Shown here: positions 1 to 11,760 of the stretch, piece after piece | Numbering within the stretch: the stretch's first letter is position 1 | How the letters are laid out: each line of letters starts with the position of its first letter | Source of the DNA: Okapia johnstoni | Lineage: Eukaryota > Chordata > Mammalia > Artiodactyla > Giraffidae | Length of the DNA stretch: 64,000 nucleotides | Direction: 5' to 3' | NCBI GenBank assembly: GCA_024291935.2 | Contig: CM044311.1 | Span: 22,033,001 to 22,097,000 of the forward strand | The notes under the pieces: generated by a model | What the model was told of the DNA's origin: nothing | Seen by the model: only the letters and a program-made list of their open reading frames with translations | Database searches by the model: none | Position numbers and translations under genes: made by a program

Positions 1-558
1 TAACTTTTTTTAAACATCTGAGAAAGATATTTAGAGTAACACAAAAATTGATTTTAAATTTTTCAAATAGATTTGACATTTTAAATGTTACAATTTATGT
101 AGCATGTAACATTTGTAAATTACATAATGTAATATAAAATAGTAAATTATATAACATGTTACATAATGTAAAATGTTACAATTTCTCTATTAAATTTAGG
201 AAATAACCAATTTTGTATTTTTCTCTGTAACATGAGATTTGACAATCAAAGCCTGGTTCTAAAACTCATATAGTTCTTTCTCTCTTTATGTGCCTTACAA
301 AGAGTTAGATTAGTACTTAATGCTCTCAACAAGTTTAGAGAATAGTTTTTTTTCTTACAAAAGTGTTTAATTTTTAGTGGTGTATAGTTGTTTTACAATA
401 TTATGTTAGTTTATGCTATACAATAAAATGAATCACCTATATGTACATATATATTCCATCTTTTTTGCATATCATTTGCACTTAGACCATCACAGAGTTT
501 TGAGTAGAGCTCCCTATTCTTTACAGTAAGTTCTCATTAAATAGCTCTTTTATACACT
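1..558. other. AT-rich unique sequence
   Basis: No gene or known transposon is visible. Positions 60-190 are very AT-rich and contain two direct repeat pairs: a 14-base motif at 83-96 and 171-184, and a 13-base near-palindrome at 120-132 and 160-172. This is probably low-complexity DNA. Confidence 0.6.
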
Positions 559-559
559 A

Positions 560-868
560 TTGTTGTTGTTCAGTCACTAGGTCACATTAGACTCTTTGCA
601 ACCCCATGGACAACAGCATACCAGGTTCTCCTGTCCTTCATTGTCTACCAGAGTTAGATCAGATGAATGTCCATTGAGTCGATGGTGCCATCTAACCATC
701 TTACCCTCTGCCACCACATTCTCCTTTTGCCTTCAATCTTTCCAAACATCAATGTCTTTTCCAGTGAGTCGGCTCTTTGCATTAGGTGTCCAAAGTATTT
801 GAGCTTCATTTTTAGCATCAGTCTCTCCAATGAATATTCATGGATGATTTTCTGTAAGATTGACTGCA
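560..868 (-). mobile_element. BovB LINE, 3' terminal fragment
   Basis: On the minus strand this is the last ~310 bases of BovB: the non-catalytic C-terminal coding region (KMKLKYFGHLMQRADSLEKT in one frame) followed by the 3' tail. The plus strand opens with a GTT-rich run and the complement of the 'cgactgagcgactgaac' motif. The copy is 5'-truncated, as most LINE copies are. It is more diverged than other copies here, so it is likely older. Confidence 0.88.
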
Positions 869-1553
869 AAACATGTGTTTATCTTCCAAGAAAAACAAGC
901 ATTTGGATATAAAACATCCAAACTAGTATGTATGTCAGGTTTAGTCTCTTCGATGTGGAGATGTTAGTTTTTTGTTTTTCAAATTTCTAGAATTTACGTT
1001 GTTTATCTTTTGCAGGATATCTGATATCTTGACTAGCCAAATGTTATTAAACTTTCTTTTAAACATAAAGAATAAAACACATAACCTTTGAAAGTAATAG
1101 AAAAATACAGTAATTTTTCAGTATAACACAGGACTAAAGAAAATATTCAAATCACTTAACAGCTGCACATTCTCCTAGCCATACCTGCAGAGATTACTAT
1201 TCTACTTCCCTATCTTGAAGTTTCTGAAGAAGCATCTAATCCAAAAAAGTTGATCATGTTAATTTGGAAACCAGCACAGAATATTATTTCTTTGAATCAA
1301 AGTATACATTGTTCCTGCTTTCCAACCTCTTGGAACCCCAAGTGTGACTTTTAGTCTAAGTCATTGGGATAATAATCTCAATTCTTCATTTCCCCTAGTT
1401 ATGAAAATTCAACCCAGATGTTTTATATGAACAAGAATATGCAATTGAGCTGTTAAATGAATATAAGCTCAGACCATTTAAAATTTTAATATAATTATTT
1501 GGTGTTTGTACTTAATAACACCACACTCTTCCATTCATTTTTATAAACACAAC
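869..1553. other. unique AT-rich sequence
   Basis: No open frame of note, no recognised repeat and no RNA gene seen. Confidence 0.5.
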
Positions 1554-2382
1554 TACTAATCAAGATTGCTGGGAGAAATATCAATAACCTCAGATATGCA
1601 AATGACACCACTCTTATGGCAGAAAGTGAAGAAGAATTAAAGAGCTTCTTGATGAAAGTGAAAGAGGAGAGTGAAAAAGTTGGCTTAAAGCTCAACATTC
1701 AGAAAACTAAGATTGTGGCATCCAGTCCTATCACTTCATGGCGAATAGATGGGGAAACAGTGGAAACAGTGTCAGACTTTATATTTTTGGGCTCCAAAAT
1801 CACTGCTGATGGTGACTGCAGCCATGAAATTAAAAGACACTTACTCCTTGGGAAGGAAAGTTATGAGCAACCTAGACAGCATATTAAAAAGCAGAGACAT
1901 TACTTTGCCAACAAAGGTCCATCTAGTTAAAGCTATGGTTTTTCCAGTAGTTGTGTAAAAGTTGCACTGTAAAGAAAACTTGAGTGCCGAAAAATTGATG
2001 CTTTTTAACTGTGATGTTGGAGAAGACTTTTGAGAGTCCCTTGGACTCCAAGGAGATCCAACCAGCCCATCCTAAAGGAAATCAGTCCTGAGTATTCATT
2101 GAAAGGACTGATGTTGTAGCTGAAACCCCAATACTTTGGCCACCTAATGTGAAGAGTTGACTCATTTGAAAAGACCCTGATGCTGGGAAACATTGAGGGC
2201 AGGAGGAGAAGGGGACGACAGAGGATGAGATAGTTGGATGGCATCACCGACTCAATGGACATGAGTTTGAGTAAACTCCAGGAGTTGGTGATGGACAGGG
2301 AGGCCTGGAGTGCTGCGGTCCATGGGGTTGCCAAGATTTGGACAGGACTGAGCGACTGAACTGAAATGAACTGAACTGAACT
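1554..2382 (+). mobile_element. BovB LINE, 5'-truncated (RT palm to 3' end)
   Basis: Begins in the reverse transcriptase just upstream of the catalytic box and runs to the repeated CTGAA tail at 2361-2382. The YADD box reads YANDTT here (Asp to Asn at the first catalytic position). The reading frame continues 1616-1930 (ends ...FANKGPSS) and is then lost through frameshifts and stops. A short 'aactaat'-like match at both ends could be a weak target-site duplication. Confidence 0.93.
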
Positions 2383-4128
2383 AATAATTTATATTAGAAT
2401 CAATTGATATGTCAATAGCATCATCTTTAAACTCTTGGGACTTCCATATTCTCTAAGAGGTACTTAATTTCATGTTCTAACAAAATTGCTGATTTATATT
2501 CTCTACTAAATAATTCTTCTAACTTTGCCCAAAAATAATTAAACTGTTAGTGTTTTCCAAAAAGACAGTGATAAGCTGCTATTAGAAAGAGAAGAGTTGC
2601 TTTCATAAATGTAGTTTGGCTTTGTTTTTTATTAACATAGCTAACATTCCTCACCAAATTGAAATGTATCAATGTATAATGTAAAGATATATGAGCTTAG
2701 AAGTTTTTTTTTCAGAGTAGGTTTACTTTCTATGCTTTCACAGTGATTTTAGTGTAGAATTCAAATTAATTAACTCAAAACTTCTATTATTTTCTTTGGC
2801 AAAACATATCACACTATTTGCAACTGATGATGCATTTATGTAATTTTACACATAACTCCAGCCAAACAAATATATTTAAATCCCTAATACATACCCTCAG
2901 TTTTATCTTTTATTATTTTTGAAAATCCAATGGTGATGTTGCGATTGTTATTTAATTCCTTGATGCTTTTCATTTTTGAGTTTACAAACTTCTAGCTCTA
3001 TTATAAGCTTTCAGTAAGACCAAAATGCATGATTTTAAGAATCTAATTTTAAATATGTATTGAGTGATATGACAAAACATAGTAAATTAATTACTTTTTT
3101 ATAATATAATTTGTTTAAAACTTCTAGCTGTATCGTGTACCTTATTTCTACTTATAACTTTAATGAGTTGGGTTGAGTTATAAAGGGGACCAATAGTGTT
3201 TGTGTTTGGGGAACAATACCATTTCAAATACCTCCTTCTGAAATAATTCAGGATAATTTTAACCTAAATCACTTGTGTGTATGTTTTCCCTATGGCATAT
3301 CTTTCTAGATGTGTGAGTGTTCCATCTCCTTTTGTCTTTATGAAGATATTGGCTTTACACCATATTTTCTGTTTTTTTTTTAATTATTGTTGCATTTTTT
3401 CATTTAGATTAATTTTATTTTCTTTCATAGTATATGCATTTCTACCTTCTGGTGATCTTATTAAATAATTGCAAATTCAATGAGTAAGACACTATATGAG
3501 ACTACAGTACTCTTTTGCTTGCACAGTAAGGCTTATTATAAGGGTCTTTAAGGGTGATATCACTCAGTTTTTCCTTGAGAAGAAATATGTGTCATTACAC
3601 AGATGTTTTTAATTGGTTTTATTAGTTTCCTTATTAGAGAAATCTGACATTATTCTTAAAGGAGGGAGGAAACTTGAGTGTCAGAACTTTAGGTGAATGG
3701 TAGAAGAATAATAGGGCTGAGAGAATGAGCACAACACTCAGTTAATACATTTTCTTTTAGTTCTTTTATTTACTATATGAGATGCCTACCTGAGCTGTGC
3801 CTGATTTTCTTAAGGTTGTATTTTCCCTGGTGGGGAATTTTCTAGAAGTCTATCTGTATCCTTTAAATATTCTTCTTCTTTTAGATCCTGCAGCAACTAT
3901 AAGGGGTACTTGGTGTCAAAAGAATCTCAACCTATCTTAAGTTCTTTAGACCACTCAGAGAACATCCGAGCTTCCTACTGGCTTTTCTCTTAGCACTGTC
4001 AAAGTCAGTTATCAGCAATATATTTGCTTGTCAACTTTCATGAAAAATGCCGCTCTGACTTCTTGTGAGATTTATGCATCGCCCTTTTTCATATCTTTCT
4101 AGTTGGGAATTTAGGCAACATTAGGAAA
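2383..4128. other. unique AT-rich sequence
   Basis: About 1.7 kb with no recognised repeat. The small hydrophobic frame at 3277-3468 is T-rich and shows no coding signature, so I do not call it a gene. Confidence 0.5.
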
Positions 4129-4160
4129 ATACATACATATGTATATATGTATGTAAGTAT
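4129..4160. repeat. (TATG)n/(TA)n short microsatellite
   Basis: Alternating TA and TATG/CATA units directly upstream of a SINE. The run is self-complementary and short. Confidence 0.7.
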
Positions 4161-4162
4161 AT

Positions 4163-4372
4163 GGGCATCTCAGGTGGAGATAGTGATAAAGAACCCAACT
4201 GCCAATGCAGGAGAAATAAGAGATTCAGGTTCAGTTATTGATCAGGAAGATCCTCTGGAGGAGGGCAGAGCAACCCACTCCAGTATTCTTGCCTAGAGAA
4301 TCCCATGGACAGAGGAGACTGGTGTGCTACGGTCCGTATTTTGCAAAGTCAGACACAGATGAAGTGACTTCC
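4163..4372 (+). mobile_element. Bov-tA SINE
   Basis: The tRNA-derived head (gggcatctcaggtggagata), the box B-like 'aggttcagttattg' segment and the BovB-related tail ('gtcagacacagatgaagtga') are in the usual order. Length is ~210 bases, normal for the family. It abuts the 3' end of a minus-strand BovB. Confidence 0.92.
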
Positions 4373-6965
4373 GTTCAGTTCAGCCGCTCAGTAGTGTCCA
4401 ACTCTTTGTGACCCCATGGACTGTAGCATGACAGGCTTCGATGTCCATCACCAACTCCTGGACCTTGCTCATACTCATGTCTATCAAGTCAGTGATATCA
4501 TCCAACCATCTCATCCTCTTTTGTCCCCTTCTCTTCCTGCCTTCAATCTTTCCCAGCATTAGGGTCTTTTTCAAATGAGTCAGCTCTTTGCATGAGGTGG
4601 TCATATCACTGGAGTTTCAGCTTCAGCATCAGTCCTTCCAATGATATTCAGGACTGATTTCCTTCAGGAGTGACTGGTTTGATCTCCTTGCTGTCCAAGG
4701 GACTCTCAACATCTCTCTCAAATCTCTCCAACATCACACTTCAAAAGCACCAGTTTATTGACACTCAGCTTTCTTTATAGTCCAACTCTCACATCCCTAC
4801 ATGACTACTGGAAAAACCATAGCTTTGACTAGATGGACCTTTGTTGCCAAAGTAATATCTCTGCTGTTTAATATGCTGTCTAGGTTGGTCATACCTTTTA
4901 TTCCAAGGAGCAAGTGTCTTTTAATTTCACAGCTGCAATCACCATTTTCAGTGATTTTGGAGTCCAAGAAAATCAAGTCTGTCACTGTATCCATCATTTC
5001 CCCTTCTATTTGCCATGAAGCAATGGGACCAGATGCCAGCGATCTTTGTTTTTTTGAATGTTGAGTTTTAAGCTAGCTTTCTCACTCTCCTCTTTCACTT
5101 TCATCAAGAATCTCTTTAGTTCTTCTTAACTTTCTGCCATAAGAGTGGTGCCATCTTGCGTGTCTGAGGTTACTGATATTTATTCTGGCAATCTTGATTG
5201 AAGCTTGTGTTTTGTCCAGCCCAGCATTTCTCATGATGTACTCTGCATATAAGTTAAATAAGCAGAGCGACAATATACAACCTTGTCATACTTCTTTTCC
5301 AATTTGGAACAAGTCCGTTGTTCTGTGTCCAGTTCTAACTCTTGCTTCTTTACGTGCATACAGATTTCTCAGGAGGCAGGTAAGGTGGTATGGTATTCCA
5401 ATCTCTTGAAGAATTTTCCACAGTTTGTTGTGACCCACACAGTCAAAGGCTTTGGTGTAATCAATAAAGCAGATGTTTTTTTCTGGACCCTCTTGCTCTT
5501 TCAATGATCCAGCAGATATTGGCAATTTGATCTCTGGTTCCTCTGTCTTTTTCAATCCAGCAAGAATATATGGAAGTTCTTGGTTCATGTACTATTGAAG
5601 CCTGACTTGGAGAATTTTGATCATTACTTTGCTAGCATGTGAGATGAGTGCAATTGTGTGGTAGTTTGAACATTCTTTCACATTTCCTTTCTTTGGTATT
5701 GAAATAAAAACATATTTTCCAGTCCTGTGGCCACTGCTGAGTTATCCAAATTTGCTGGCATACTGAGTACAGCACTTTCACAGCATCATCCTTTAGGAAT
5801 TGAAAAAGCTCAACTGGAATTCCATCACTTCCACTAGCTTTGTTCGTAGTTATGCTTCCTATGGTCTACTTGACTTCACACTCCAGGATATCTGGCTCTA
5901 GCTGAGTGATCACACCATCTTGGTTATCTGGGTCATGAAGATATTTTTGTATAGTTCTTCTGTGTATTCTTGCAACTTCTTAATATCTTCTGCTTCTGTT
6001 AGGTCGACACAGTTTCTATCCTTTATTGTGCCCATCTTTGCATGAAATGTTCCCTTTGTATCTCTAATTTTCTTGAAGAGATCTCTAGTCTTTCACATTC
6101 TATTGTGTTCCTCTATTTCTTTGCATTGATCATGTAGGAAGTCTTTCTTATTTCTCCTTGCTATTCTTTGGAACTCTACATTCAGATGGGCATATTGTTC
6201 CTTTTCTCCTTTGCCTTTAACTTCTCTTCTTTTCTCAGCTATTTGTAAGGCCTCGTCAGACAACCGTTTTGCCTTTTTCATTTCCTTTCTTCAGGATGGT
6301 TTTGATCCTTGCCTCCTGTACAATGTCACATAACTCTGTCCATAGTTCTTCAAGCATTCTGTCTATCAGATCTAATCCCTTGAGTCTATTTCACACTTTC
6401 ACTCTAATCATAAGGGATATGATTTAGGTTATACCTAAATGGCCTAGTAGTTTTCTTTGTTCCCTTCAATTTAAGTCTGAATTTGGCAATAAGGAGTTCA
6501 TGACCTGAGCCACAGTCAGCTCCTGGTCTTGTTTTTGCTGACTCTATATAACTTTTCCATCTTTGCTTGCAAAGAATGTAATCAGTCTGATTTTGGTATT
6601 GATCATCCGGTGATGTCCATGTGTAGAGTCTCCTCTTGTGTTGTTGGAAGAGGGTGTTTGTTATGACCAGTGCATTCTCTTGGCAAAATTTGTTAGCCTT
6701 TGCCCAGATTCATTTTGTCCTCCAAGGTCAAACTTGCCTGTTACTTCAGGTTTTTCTTAACTTCCTACTTTTGCATTCCAGTCCCCTATGATGAAAAGGA
6801 CATCTTTTTTGTGTTAGTTCTAGAAGGTCTTGTAGGTCTTCATAGAGTCATTCAACTTCAGCTTCTTTAGCATTTGTGGTTGGGACATACACTTGGATTA
6901 CTGTGATATTAAATAGTTTGCCTTGGAAATGAACATAAATCATATGTCATTTTTTCAGATTCCTA
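4373..6965 (-). mobile_element. BovB LINE, ~2.6 kb, 5'-truncated inside the endonuclease
   Basis: Read on the minus strand, the copy starts within the endonuclease (complement near 6900-6965). It covers the endonuclease-RT linker (6093-6281 frame with RREVKGKGEKEQYAHLNVEF), the reverse transcriptase (5286-5588 frame with FIDYTKAFDCVGHNKLWKI) and the 3' tail at 4373-4390. The catalytic-box region near 5140-5180 is out of frame. Many indels break the single ORF. About 0.6 kb of 5' sequence is missing. Its 5' end meets the next BovB almost base to base. Confidence 0.95.
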
Positions 6966-6972
6966 CTGAACC

Positions 6973-8005
6973 CAATCCAGATGTTCAAGCTGGTTTTAGA
7001 AAAGGGAGAGGAACAGGAGGTCAAATTGCCAACATCCATTGGTTCATTGAAAAAGCAAGCGAGTTCCATAAAAACATCTATTTCTGCTTTATTGACTATG
7101 CCAAAGCCCTTGCTTATTTAACTTATATGCAGAGTACATCATGAGAAACGCTGGGCTGGATGAAGCACAAACTGGCATGAAGATTGCTGGGAGAGATATC
7201 AATAACTTCAGATATGCAAATGATATGCCCCTTATGGCAGAAAGCTAGGAAGAACTAAAGAGCCTCTTGATGAAAGTGAAAGAGGAGTGTGAAAAAGTTG
7301 GCTTAAAGCTTAACGTTCAGAAAACTAAGATCATGGCATCTGGTCCCATCACTTCATGGAAAATAGATGGGGAAACAGTGGAAAGAGTGACAGACTTTAT
7401 TTTGGGAGGCTCCAAAATCACTGAAGATGGTGACTGCAGCCATGAAATTAAAAGACACTTACTCCTTGGAAGGAAAGTTATGACCAAACTAGACAGCATA
7501 TTAAAAAGCAGAGACATTATTTTGCCAACAAAGGTCCATCTAGTCAGAGCTATGGTTTTTCCAGTAATCATGTAGGGATGTGAGAGTTGGACTATAAAGA
7601 AAGCTGAGTGCTGAAGAATTGATGCTTTTGAACTGTGGTGTTGGAGAAGACTCTTGAGAGTCTCTTGGAGTACAAGGAGATCCAACCAGTCAATCCTAAA
7701 GCAGACCAGTCCTCGGTGTTCATTGGAAGGACTGATGTTGAAGCTGAAATTCCAATACTTTGGCCACCTGATGTGAAGAGCTGATTCTTTTGAAAAGGCC
7801 CTGATGCTGGGAACAATTGAGGGCAGGAGGAAAAGGGAATGACAGAGGATGAGATGGTTGGATGGCATCACCAACTCAATAGATATGAGTTTGGATAAAC
7901 TCCGGGAGTTGATGATGGACAAGGAGGCCTGGCGTGCTGCAGTTCATGGGGTCGCAAGGAGTCAGACACGACTGAGCGACTGAACTGAACTGAACTGAAT
8001 GGATA
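6973..8005 (+). mobile_element. BovB LINE, 5'-truncated with internal deletion
   Basis: Starts in the RT (PDVQAGFRKGRGTGGQIANI, 6976 onward), loses ~230 bases at about 7109-7111 and resumes at the segment encoding AYLTYMQS. It continues past a degraded catalytic box (YANDMP) to the CTGAA tail at 7980-8005. A long remnant frame, 7267-7575, covers the RT thumb-side region (KVGLKLNVQKTKIMASGPIT). The large opposite-strand frame at 7317-7922 is an antisense shadow. Confidence 0.94.
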
Positions 8006-8936
8006 GCTTTCCTGCCCCTTGTTTTTGGGCGAGGGAAGTAGGTTGGTGACACACTGATGTCTACTTGATAAAATGGTGCTGAACAAAATTTTAGATACTG
8101 CAGATATTGGTCCTTTCAGAGTTCAGATACTAGTCTTCGTTATCTTAGCATCCTCAGGAATACCTTTTGGAATTTTGCATGCTAGATGAATATTAAATGG
8201 TTCTATTAAATCTAAGGAAAATACTACTTGATATTATTAGGGTATTTAAATTTTTTTCAATGAGATTTTAGCTTTCTTATTTCAATAGTTTAAAATGTCC
8301 TTGTTTGTTTGATTTATAAATAGCGTTTTCTAAGATATGATGTATATCACATGATCTTAAAAATTTATTTGGTGGAAGTTGGTTTTTTTTTTAGTAAGAA
8401 ATTTACATTTTGTAGGATTATTTACAGATTCCCCAATCTTGAGAAACTTTTAGATGCTTCAGAGATAATCCACACAAAAACAAATAACATAGCATGAAAA
8501 AATATATTGAAGAAAAAATGTAATAATTTAGATGGACAGTGACATGTTAACATTGCCAGGGGGATTAAAAAAAAAAGAACTGTTTATGTAGCTAGTTTAT
8601 TTTAGGCTCTCTTTTTGTAACGATTTCTTTGCTAAGTCAGTTTTATAAAATCATTGTATTCTCTGTTCTTCCTCTGTTTATATTTTTCCTTTAAAAATTA
8701 TCAAAATAGACTATTGCTTATAGCCATAACATTCTCAGATGTCTTCAATGTAGGATATTGCAACCTTGTCTCCTGTGGTTAAATGTGACTCATGCATTAA
8801 ATCAAGAATAAAGAATGGAAGGCTTCCTCTTGATGCAGAAGAGGTAACTTCACATGAGAACAAGATCAAAGTAGACTATTAAGCAAGGTCTTTTCTAGAG
8901 AGCAGATAGCTCTGACTTCTTTTTATGACCTTGGAA
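8006..8936. other. unique AT-rich sequence
   Basis: No gene or recognised repeat. There is a short A-run at 8568-8577. Confidence 0.5.
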
Positions 8937-9384
8937 TTTTTTTTTTTACTTTTTTGTTGCGGTAATTAACATACAATATTAAATTAGTTTCAGGTGTACA
9001 ACATAGCGATTCAATATTTTGTACACTATGAACTAACTGACCACCTCAATAAGATCATTACTGTTTATCACCATGTGAATTTGTTGCAATATCATTAACT
9101 ATATTCCCTGTGTGTATATTACATCACTGTAATTTATTTATTTTATATCTGGAAGTGTGTACTTCTTATTCTACCTCATAAATTGGTGCAACAACAATGG
9201 AAAACAGTATGAAGTTTCCTGAAAAAACTAAAGTAGAACCACCCATATGATCCATTATTTCCATTTCTGTGTATTTATCCAAAGAAAATGAGAACATGAA
9301 TTCAAAACGTTATATGTACCCTTCCATTCATTGTAGGGCTAGTTACAATGTGCAAGATGTGGAAGCAACCTAAATGTCTTCATG
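8937..9384 (-). mobile_element. L1 LINE fragment with inverted 5' part
   Basis: 8937-9180 is the complement of an older mammalian L1 3' UTR, with a T-run at 8937-8948 as the complement of the poly(A) tail. 9185-9384 is the end of L1 ORF2 in plus orientation (recognisable 'ggaaaacagtatgaag', 'tatttatccaaagaaaatga' and 'atgtggaagcaacctaa'). Read on the minus strand, an inverted ORF2 segment precedes a forward 3' UTR and tail. That is the classic 5'-inverted L1 produced by twin priming. Two unrelated fragments are possible but less simple. Confidence 0.72.
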
Positions 9385-9439
9385 AAATTTTAAAACCCAA
9401 ATGTCACTTAGACACACCTGTACCAACATGCTTACTTGA

Positions 9440-9525
9440 AAACAAAATGAAGAGATAATCTTGCCCAAGATTGCAGAGCTTGCCATTAACATGGTCAGTT
9501 TATGAACCAAGAAATTCCGGTGTAC
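9440..9525 (+). mobile_element. possible MIR fragment
   Basis: The segment around 'aatcttgcccaagattgcagagctt' resembles the MIR core ('aacttgcccaaggtcacacagct') in order and spacing. It is strongly diverged. The rest of 9385-9957 shows nothing recognisable. Confidence 0.4.
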
Positions 9526-9957
9526 CAGTCAATTTGTGTTATATTTTTTCGTGATCTAAAGATAATATTTATTTAAACAAAAATAAATGCCATTCAGAAA
9601 CTTTGAGTTACAGCCATTAAGCCAGTGACAGAAATGTATTTTAGCAGACCTTTTTACAAACACTCAAATATATAGAAGAAACAATAAATTACTTAGATGT
9701 GATCCATACCTTTTTATTTAACTAGCTTTTAAAATATACTTATATCTCTAAAGCATATTTTAAATATATGTTAGGTAGGTATGTGACAAATGTATCAGAG
9801 GGAATTTCAAATTTATATTATTAATATGACAATATATTTTTCTATTTTTTGTTTAAAGAACTTAGTAAGGATTTAAAATTATAGAGACTAAACCCTACTT
9901 ATTGATTTTATTCCATATTTTCTCTTCATATATAAAATATTTTATCCCATTATATAG

Positions 9958-10119
9958 TCCTCCAGGCTCCTCTGTTCATGGAATTCCCCACGTGAGAATA
10001 CTGGAGTGTGTAGCCATTCGCTTTTCCAGGGGATCTTCCTGACCCAGGATTCCAGAAATTGAACCCAAGTCTCCTGCATTGCAGGCAGATTCTTCACCTT
10101 CTGAGCCACCAGAGAAGCT
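9958..10119 (-). mobile_element. Bov-tA SINE, 3'-truncated
   Basis: Complement of the SINE body and tRNA-like head. The head end is at 10119 (complement of 'cttctctggtggctcag'-like). The usual BovB-like tail is cut short at 9958. It lies next to the TA-rich microsatellite. Confidence 0.88.
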
Positions 10120-10370
10120 ACATGTATCTATACATATATACATATATATATGTGTGTATATATATATGTATATATATGAAAAATACAGATAACTTTCAGT
10201 TGTATATATAAATATATGTAGCTATATTATATATATTACATATTATAGTATATATTACATATATAAATGCATGTATTATATATATGCACATATATATACA
10301 CACATATACACATATATATGTATATATATCTCTCTATATAATTTTTCTATATATAAAATTATATATAATT
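10120..10370. repeat. (TA)n/(TATG)n/(CATA)n microsatellite block
   Basis: About 250 bases of alternating TA with TATG, TGTG and CACA interruptions directly following the SINE head. Its units are largely self-complementary. Such tracts are unstable in length. Confidence 0.88.
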
Positions 10371-11280
10371 TTAGAATACATTTAGAATATATATGTTTTA
10401 TATTTATGCTTTGCCATTTTATGTTACATTAGTTTATGTATTTTTAAACTTATACTTAATTTGCCTAATTTTTTCTAAATTCTTAAGCTTATTTTTTGTT
10501 TCAGTTTTTGTTTTTTTTCCCTTTATTATTTATATTCTATTTCCTGATGTCAATTACTGTAATTGTTTCAGGGAGCCCTTTTATTTCCAGTTTAGGTAAT
10601 TTTGTTGTATTCCCTATATATTTAAAGTATTTAGACTCATGTTCCTTCTCATTCTTCCTGAATTTATTAATTCTACCAATACAGGTGAATGATTTTTATA
10701 AACTCTAGCTTGTATCTGGAGATTATCATTTAGTGTAGTCTTTTTCTTTTGGAGCTAATGGCCTCCAGCATTAATTTACATACAAATTCACTTAGATTGT
10801 ATGATCTTAAGAGAATAATCTCCATAGAGTTGTCTCTGTCTTTCCTTGAAATGATACAGAAATAAATAACACATTTGTGATCTCTAGATTTGGCAAATAT
10901 ATTATTGAACTAGTATAGCAAAAAGGAAATTAGTTTCTTACTAGCTGGGGATTTCATTCCACTCTGAAACAGAAGTCATTTTAATAAAAAAATAATTGAT
11001 CCCTTGGAGTATATTCAGACATCTTGAGTTACTGAATGAGAGATTAGTTAATCTTATTGTATTTGAAATGAAATAGATTGAGGGGATAAAACAGAACAGA
11101 CTCAGAAAGAAAGAGAGAAGGTTAAGAGTCGGAAAGCATCATCCCCAAGTCATTTTATGTATCAATAAAACTATTATAAAATGAGACATTTGGGAGACAA
11201 ATCTCTATTGGTCTTCTCTTATTTCTCTACCTGTTTTGAGAGACGTCAGTGACATTTTTAGTTCTGGAAAACCTTTCCAA
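10371..11280. other. unique AT-rich sequence
   Basis: No recognised repeat. The T-rich frames at 10393-10708 (poly-Phe/Leu/Ile) are composition artefacts, not genes. Confidence 0.5.
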
Positions 11281-11760
11281 GGATGTTTTCATTGCAAAAT
11301 ACTGTGAAAAATATAGTCCCTCCCTCTAGAGCAAAGAAAAGTGTTTGCTCTCCAGGATAAGAAAGCTAATGTTTTCTTGTGTTGCAAAGTTTGGACAGTT
11401 TTGCTTGCAGTCCCTTTATACCAACCAGCATTTCTTAAGTTTGGGCTACCTCTGCAGAGGCCCCTAGCAACTAAACGTTCAGCATTCAACTAGACTCACC
11501 TGTGCTTCACCCCAGTGAAACTTGTGAGGCAAATGGAACTGATACATACAAACATGAAGCTCTTACTTCCTCCCCTGCCTTGAGTGTTAGACTTTTTTTG
11601 TTCTGAACCAATAGGCTTTTGTCTTCTGCTGGCATCCACGAACGTGTGGCAAGCTAAATTGCTAGTCTAGGTTAAAATCACAGACTCTTCACGGTTCTTT
11701 AGACAATTTTCTCTCTGAAGATCTTTTAATTTCTGTGATGAATTAGGAACTCCAAGATTT
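11281..11760. other. unassigned segment of higher GC content
   Basis: This stretch is visibly less AT-rich than its surroundings, contains several CpGs and lacks any Bov-type repeat signature. The minus-strand frame 11289-11489 (66 codons) has no recognisable domain. It could be a remnant of an old repeat or a conserved non-coding element. I cannot decide from the sequence. Confidence 0.35.

Noticed and set aside
4163..4372. tRNA-like head of Bov-tA considered as a functional tRNA gene
   Set aside because: The head is degenerate and continuous with the SINE body and tail. It has no complete cloverleaf with acceptor stem. The same applies to all other SINE heads here.
7317..7922. 201-codon minus-strand open frame, one of the longest in the window
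   Set aside because: It is exactly antisense to a plus-strand BovB. The same antisense frame appears opposite other BovB copies (for example 28175-28630 and 42878-43279), so it is a shadow, not a gene.
10393..10708. Two overlapping hydrophobic frames that look like membrane proteins
   Set aside because: The region is T-rich and the residues are mostly Phe, Leu, Ile and Tyr, as expected from composition alone.
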